A program made the position numbers and the translations under genes. This document shows, in pieces, positions 7,636-9,631 of a DNA stretch of 9,631 nt (positions are counted from its first letter, which is position 1; each line of letters starts with the position of its first letter). Location: assembly GCA_002293665.1 (NCBI GenBank), contig DBDQ01000116.1:11526-21156 (forward strand), written 5' to 3'. The notes under the pieces were generated by a model that worked only from the letters and a program-made list of their open reading frames with translations, ran no database searches and had not been told where the DNA came from. This DNA comes from Alistipes sp. UBA928. Its GTDB lineage: Bacteria > Bacteroidota > Bacteroidia > Bacteroidales > Rikenellaceae.

Positions 7636-8463
7636 ATGACCACAATATCCATCGCAGGCGTTCTGCGAGCCAAGGCCCCGCGCTTCTCCCGCTGGATTCC
7701 CGGCGGGCTGGTGCGCCGTATCACACGACTCGTGCACGAGGATGAGATAAACCATATTCTGGCCACCTACGACACGGGTGATCCATTCGAGTTCCTGCGC
7801 GGCTTTTTCAGCTACACGGGAGTGTCCTACGAGGCGGTGGGGCTTGAGGAGCTGCCGCGCGACGGACGCTACATCTTTGCCTCAAACCACCCGTTCGGCG
7901 GAATGGACGGCATGATGCTGGCCGAGCGCATAGGGTCGCACTTCGGGGATGTTCGGGTGATAGTCAACGACATATTGATGTATCTCGACCCGCTGAAGGG
8001 GATTTTCGTGCCCGTCAACAAGAGCGGTGCGCAGCGCGGGGCCTATGCCGTGGCTTTCAACGAGGCTTTTGCTGGGCCGGCGCCCGTGCTCACCTTTCCG
8101 GCGGGGCTGTGCTCGCGCTGCGGCAGCGACGGGGTGGTGGCCGACGTCGAGTGGCGGCCCAACTTTATCAAACGCGCCGTGCAGACCGGTCGGTTCATCG
8201 TGCCTGTCTATGTCGAGGGGCGGCTGTCGAAACGTTTCTATCGCTGGGCGCGGTGGCGCAAGAGGTTGGGGGTCGGGGTCAATATCGAACAGGTGTTCCT
8301 GCCCGACGAGATGTTTCGCCAGCGAGGGCAGCACTTCCGGCTGATCTTCGGGGAGCCGGTTTCGGTGGATGAACTGCGTGCCGCGACGGGGGCGACCGAT
8401 CCGCGTGTCCTTGCTTTGGAGGTTCGCAGGAGGGCTTATGAATTGGGAGTTGTGATGGAGTAA
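7636..8463 (+). CDS. Lysophospholipid acyltransferase-superfamily protein, possible glycine-lipid O-acyltransferase (GlsA-like)
   Basis: This 275-residue protein belongs to the PlsC-type (LPLAT) acyltransferases, which move an acyl chain to a lyso-lipid at the inner membrane. The catalytic block is SNHPFGGMDG (83-92): H85 and D91 are separated by five residues, an HX5D spacing rather than the HX4D of PlsC, as in the subgroup that includes OlsA/GlsA-type enzymes. A second block, FVPVNKSGAQRG (124-135), and the FPAGLCSR block (154-161, where PlsC has FPEGTRS) follow. DVEWRPNFIKRAVQTGRFIVPVYVEG and VNIEQVFLPDEMF are, from memory, typical of Bacteroidota members. Such enzymes O-acylate N-acyl-glycine lipids in Bacteroides, usually near an N-acyltransferase; no such partner is visible here, so the substrate is uncertain. 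The ATG at 7636 lies in a short AT-rich region divergent from rsmH. The TAA stop is followed within 3 nt by the first hairpin of the repeat cassette. Confidence 0.82.
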   Translation: MTTISIAGVLRAKAPRFSRWIPGGLVRRITRLVHEDEINHILATYDTGDPFEFLRGFFSYTGVSYEAVGLEELPRDGRYIFASNHPFGGMDGMMLAERIGSHFGDVRVIVNDILMYLDPLKGIFVPVNKSGAQRGAYAVAFNEAFAGPAPVLTFPAGLCSRCGSDGVVADVEWRPNFIKRAVQTGRFIVPVYVEGRLSKRFYRWARWRKRLGVGVNIEQVFLPDEMFRQRGQHFRLIFGEPVSVDELRAATGATDPRVLALEVRRRAYELGVVME

Positions 8464-8465
8464 TC

Positions 8466-8548
8466 CAGGGCAAAGCCCTGAAACATATTAGCGCAGGGCA
8501 TCGCCCTGCGGGACGAGTGAAAATACCGAACCCAAGCCCTGTAAGGGC
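8466..8548 (+). repeat. Left hairpin array: three REP-like palindromes
   Basis: Three perfect hairpins with 3-nt loops lie between the acyltransferase stop and the transposase start. L1 is CAGGGC-AAA-GCCCTG (8466-8480). After 11 nt (AAACATATTAG) comes L2, CGCAGGGC-ATC-GCCCTGCG (8492-8510). After 25 nt comes L3, GCCCT-GTA-AGGGC (8536-8548), which ends 17 nt before the transposase ATG. The stems share the theme (C)AGGGC/GCCCT. None is followed by a T-run. The array fills the 102-nt gap upstream of the transposase and may also contain its promoter; I see no clear -7/-33 pair. Confidence 0.85.
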
Positions 8549-8565
8549 ACAATATCAAAGACGCC

Positions 8566-9018
8566 ATGTCGCAATCGCTGTCCAAAGTTTGTGTGCACAT
8601 CACCTTCAGTACAAAGAACCGCCACCCATTCATCGACAAAGAGATCGAAAAGGAGCTATGGGCATATCTCGGCGGTGTTTGCAGAGCGTTGGACTGCCAT
8701 CCCGTCAGAGTGGGCGGACACCATGACCATGTACACATTTGCTGTCTGTTGTCGAAAAAGATAACGCAAGTGAAACTTTTGGAGCAGATCAAAAAAGAGT
8801 CGTCGAAATGGATTAAAACGAAGGGCCGGAAGTACGAAAAATTTTACTGGCAGGATGGATACAGCATTTTCTCGATCAATCCGTCGGAGGTGGAAAGAGT
8901 GGTCGGCTACATCGACAGTCAGGCGGATCACCATGCTCGGCGGACGTTCCAACAGGAGTTGGTTGCGTTTTTGAAAAAGTATGGGGTGGAGTATGACGAG
9001 AGGTATTTATGGGATTGA
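8566..9018 (+). CDS. IS200-like / REP-associated HUH tyrosine transposase (RAYT)
   Basis: This 150-residue single-domain Y1 transposase (Transposase_17/IS200 family) cuts and joins single-stranded DNA at hairpins through a 5'-phosphotyrosine. The HUH metal-binding motif is HVH at 55-57, within GGHHDHVH. The nucleophile is probably Y115 in GYIDSQ, with Q119 four residues on, matching the YxxxQ spacing of IS200/IS605 TnpA. ITFSTKNRHPFI (12-23), FYWQDGYSIFSI (93-104) and the C-terminal HHARRTFQQELVAFLKKYGVEYDERYLWD region fit short Bacteroidota family members. Catalytic residues and frame are intact. A stop at 8542-8544 blocks any longer start, so ATG 8566 is the first possible. The gene is visibly less GC-rich than its neighbours, with many AAA/AAG, ATT and TTT codons, consistent with horizontal origin. 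It has no TnpB partner. Hairpin arrays on both sides point to RAYT rather than a plain IS200. Confidence 0.9.
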   Translation: MSQSLSKVCVHITFSTKNRHPFIDKEIEKELWAYLGGVCRALDCHPVRVGGHHDHVHICCLLSKKITQVKLLEQIKKESSKWIKTKGRKYEKFYWQDGYSIFSINPSEVERVVGYIDSQADHHARRTFQQELVAFLKKYGVEYDERYLWD

Positions 9019-9029
9019 TGGGCTGTGTC

Positions 9030-9112
9030 AGGCTTACAGCCTGATTGTGATATGTGGCGTTTTGAAACGCAGGGCGATGCCCTGCGCTGTTATGTTCGAG
9101 GCTTTCAGCCTC
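9030..9112 (-). repeat. Right hairpin array: mirror image of the left array
   Basis: Read on the minus strand, the order and spacing equal those on the left. R4 is GAGGCT-GAA-AGCCTC (9098-9112; a flanking C-G pair at 9097/9113 extends it). After 11 nt (GAACATAACAG, 8/11 identical to the left spacer) comes R3, CGCAGGGC-ATC-GCCCTGCG (9068-9086), identical to L2. After 25 nt comes R1, core AGGCT-GTA-AGCCT (9030-9042; 7-bp stem at 9028-9044). The 25-nt spacer does not match the left one in sequence. An additional short palindrome, GCGTTT-TG-AAACGC (9057-9070), has no counterpart on the left and overlaps R3 by 3 nt. Confidence 0.85.
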
Positions 9113-9120
9113 GTTGGCGT

Positions 9121-9631
9121 TCATCTCTGCATCGCGTCGGCGAGGCGGGGGGCGATGAGGGACATGAACCGGGCGCCGTCGCATTCGGCGAGCGAGGTTA
9201 TTCCGGCGGCGTCGGCGAGGAAGAGTTCGTCGAAGTTCTTTAGGTCGGGATGGAGGATCGGCTCTTCACGCACGCTGAGCCGTGCTTTCGCGGCCGCGTC
9301 GATCACCATCTCGCGTTCCACACTATCCATAGCTCCTTCGGTGAGCGGCGCGGTGAAGAGTACCCGCCCGCGGATGGCGAACAGAGGCGCGTCGCCGCAT
9401 GTGAGCAGTAGGTCGCCCCGGCGGCGCACCGAGCGTGTGGCGCCGTGCTGCCGGAGTGCGAGGGTGTCGAAGAGTTCGCGCGCCGCCAGATGAAATCCTG
9501 TGGGGAATCCCCCGAACGGTATCGAATATTCGTAGCTCACGGCGATCGGGCGCAGGGCCGAGTGGGTGTATCCGGTGTCGAGCAGTCGTCGCTCGAAGTC
9601 GACCGATGTCCGGATTGCTTCGTCGCCTTCG
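9121..9631 (-). CDS. Class IV aminotransferase-like protein, C-terminal part, possibly lacking PLP-binding lysine
   Basis: The last 170 residues are visible; the frame stays open to the right edge, so the N-terminus lies outside and the GTG at 9540 is internal. The pattern follows the C-terminal half of PLP fold-type IV enzymes (IlvE, PabC, D-amino acid aminotransferase): IPFGGFPTG..., GDLLLTCGDAPLFAIRGRVL, FTAPLTEGAMDSVERE, then a region ending in DELFLADAAGITSLAECDG, like the usual DEVF(M/L)xG(T)AAEIxPVxxxDG. Against E. coli IlvE as I remember it, the catalytic lysine after IP is Phe here, the Glu of the SEGxxxN signature is Thr and its Asn is Pro. Only two lysines occur in the visible part, neither in the expected place. 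It may be a pseudoenzyme, a divergent subfamily or a decaying gene. It is convergent with the transposase; its stop lies 8 nt beyond the right array. Confidence 0.6.
   Translation of the reverse strand, partial: EGDEAIRTSVDFERRLLDTGYTHSALRPIAVSYEYSIPFGGFPTGFHLAARELFDTLALRQHGATRSVRRRGDLLLTCGDAPLFAIRGRVLFTAPLTEGAMDSVEREMVIDAAAKARLSVREEPILHPDLKNFDELFLADAAGITSLAECDGARFMSLIAPRLADAMQR

Larger units (their letters stand above)
8466..9112. mobile_element. RAYT/IS200-like cassette with mirrored hairpin arrays
   Basis: A Y1 transposase gene is bracketed by two 83-nt hairpin arrays in opposite orientation. The unit fills the gap between two convergent genes almost exactly: it begins 3 nt after the acyltransferase stop and ends 8 nt before the stop of the aminotransferase-like gene. 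Known RAYTs (REP-associated tyrosine transposases) are single-copy genes flanked by REP hairpins, and IS200/IS605 elements have subterminal hairpins but no terminal inverted repeats. The layout here fits the RAYT/REP type better. No target duplication is expected for HUH enzymes, and I see none. Whether the unit still moves, or spreads only its hairpins, cannot be told from one copy. Confidence 0.65.

Noticed and set aside
8466..8510. Rho-independent terminator for the acyltransferase
   Set aside because: Both hairpins are strong, but neither is followed by a T-run; the sequence after L1 is AAACATATTAG and after L2 GGACGAGTG.
8566..9018. Complete IS605-type element with TnpB
   Set aside because: Only the Y1 transposase is present; no TnpB-like frame or RuvC motif occurs in the window.
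8466..9112. CRISPR-like array
   Set aside because: The repeats are individually palindromic, differ in stem sequence and sit on both sides of a gene with short fixed spacers; there is no series of identical direct repeats and no cas gene.
9121..9540. Short complete gene starting at the GTG at 9540
   Set aside because: The frame continues without a stop to the window edge, and the upstream residues (RPIAVSYEY) fit the fold-type IV pattern, so this GTG is an internal valine.

Overview
The window looks like a piece of a Bacteroidota chromosome, most likely a GC-rich Bacteroidales such as Alistipes or another Rikenellaceae member. That placement is inference, from four traits: MraY has the long periplasmic insert between TM4 and TM5, FtsL is of the Bacteroidota type, the division transpeptidase ends in a PASTA domain, and the acyltransferase resembles Bacteroidota lipid acyltransferases. 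Shine-Dalgarno sequences are also weak throughout.

Region 1 (1-7546 or 7570, all minus strand) is the first part of a dcw (division and cell wall) operon. In transcription order it reads rsmH - ftsL - ftsI (with PASTA) - murE - mraY - murD, and murD runs off the left edge. Genes overlap (13 nt rsmH/ftsL, 4 nt ftsL/ftsI) or are separated by 6, 6 and 31 nt, so co-transcription is very likely. Together they give ribosome modification (RsmH), a divisome scaffold (FtsL) and its septal transpeptidase (FtsI), and peptidoglycan precursor steps: D-Glu addition (MurD), meso-diaminopimelate addition (MurE) and lipid I formation (MraY). No mraZ precedes rsmH.

Region 2 (about 7547-7635) is a short AT-rich divergent intergenic region, with a Bacteroidota-type -7 motif facing right and a weaker one facing left. 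It drives a plus-strand acyltransferase of the PlsC/LPLAT superfamily (7636-8463), similar to the glycine-lipid O-acyltransferase GlsA.

Region 3 (8464-9120) is the most interesting part. A 150-aa IS200-like/REP-associated HUH tyrosine transposase (RAYT) sits between two 102-nt non-coding flanks. Each flank holds three short GC-rich hairpins with 3-nt loops. The two 83-nt arrays are mirror images: same hairpin order, same spacings (11 and 25 nt), same loop types, one 19-nt hairpin identical, and every stem difference in the other two a compensatory base-pair swap. The 25-nt spacer keeps its length but not its sequence.

Region 4 (9121-9631, minus strand) is the C-terminal part of a class IV aminotransferase-like protein that runs off the right edge. 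The expected PLP lysine and the conserved Glu and Asn of the family signature appear to be replaced, which suggests a pseudoenzyme or a divergent subfamily.
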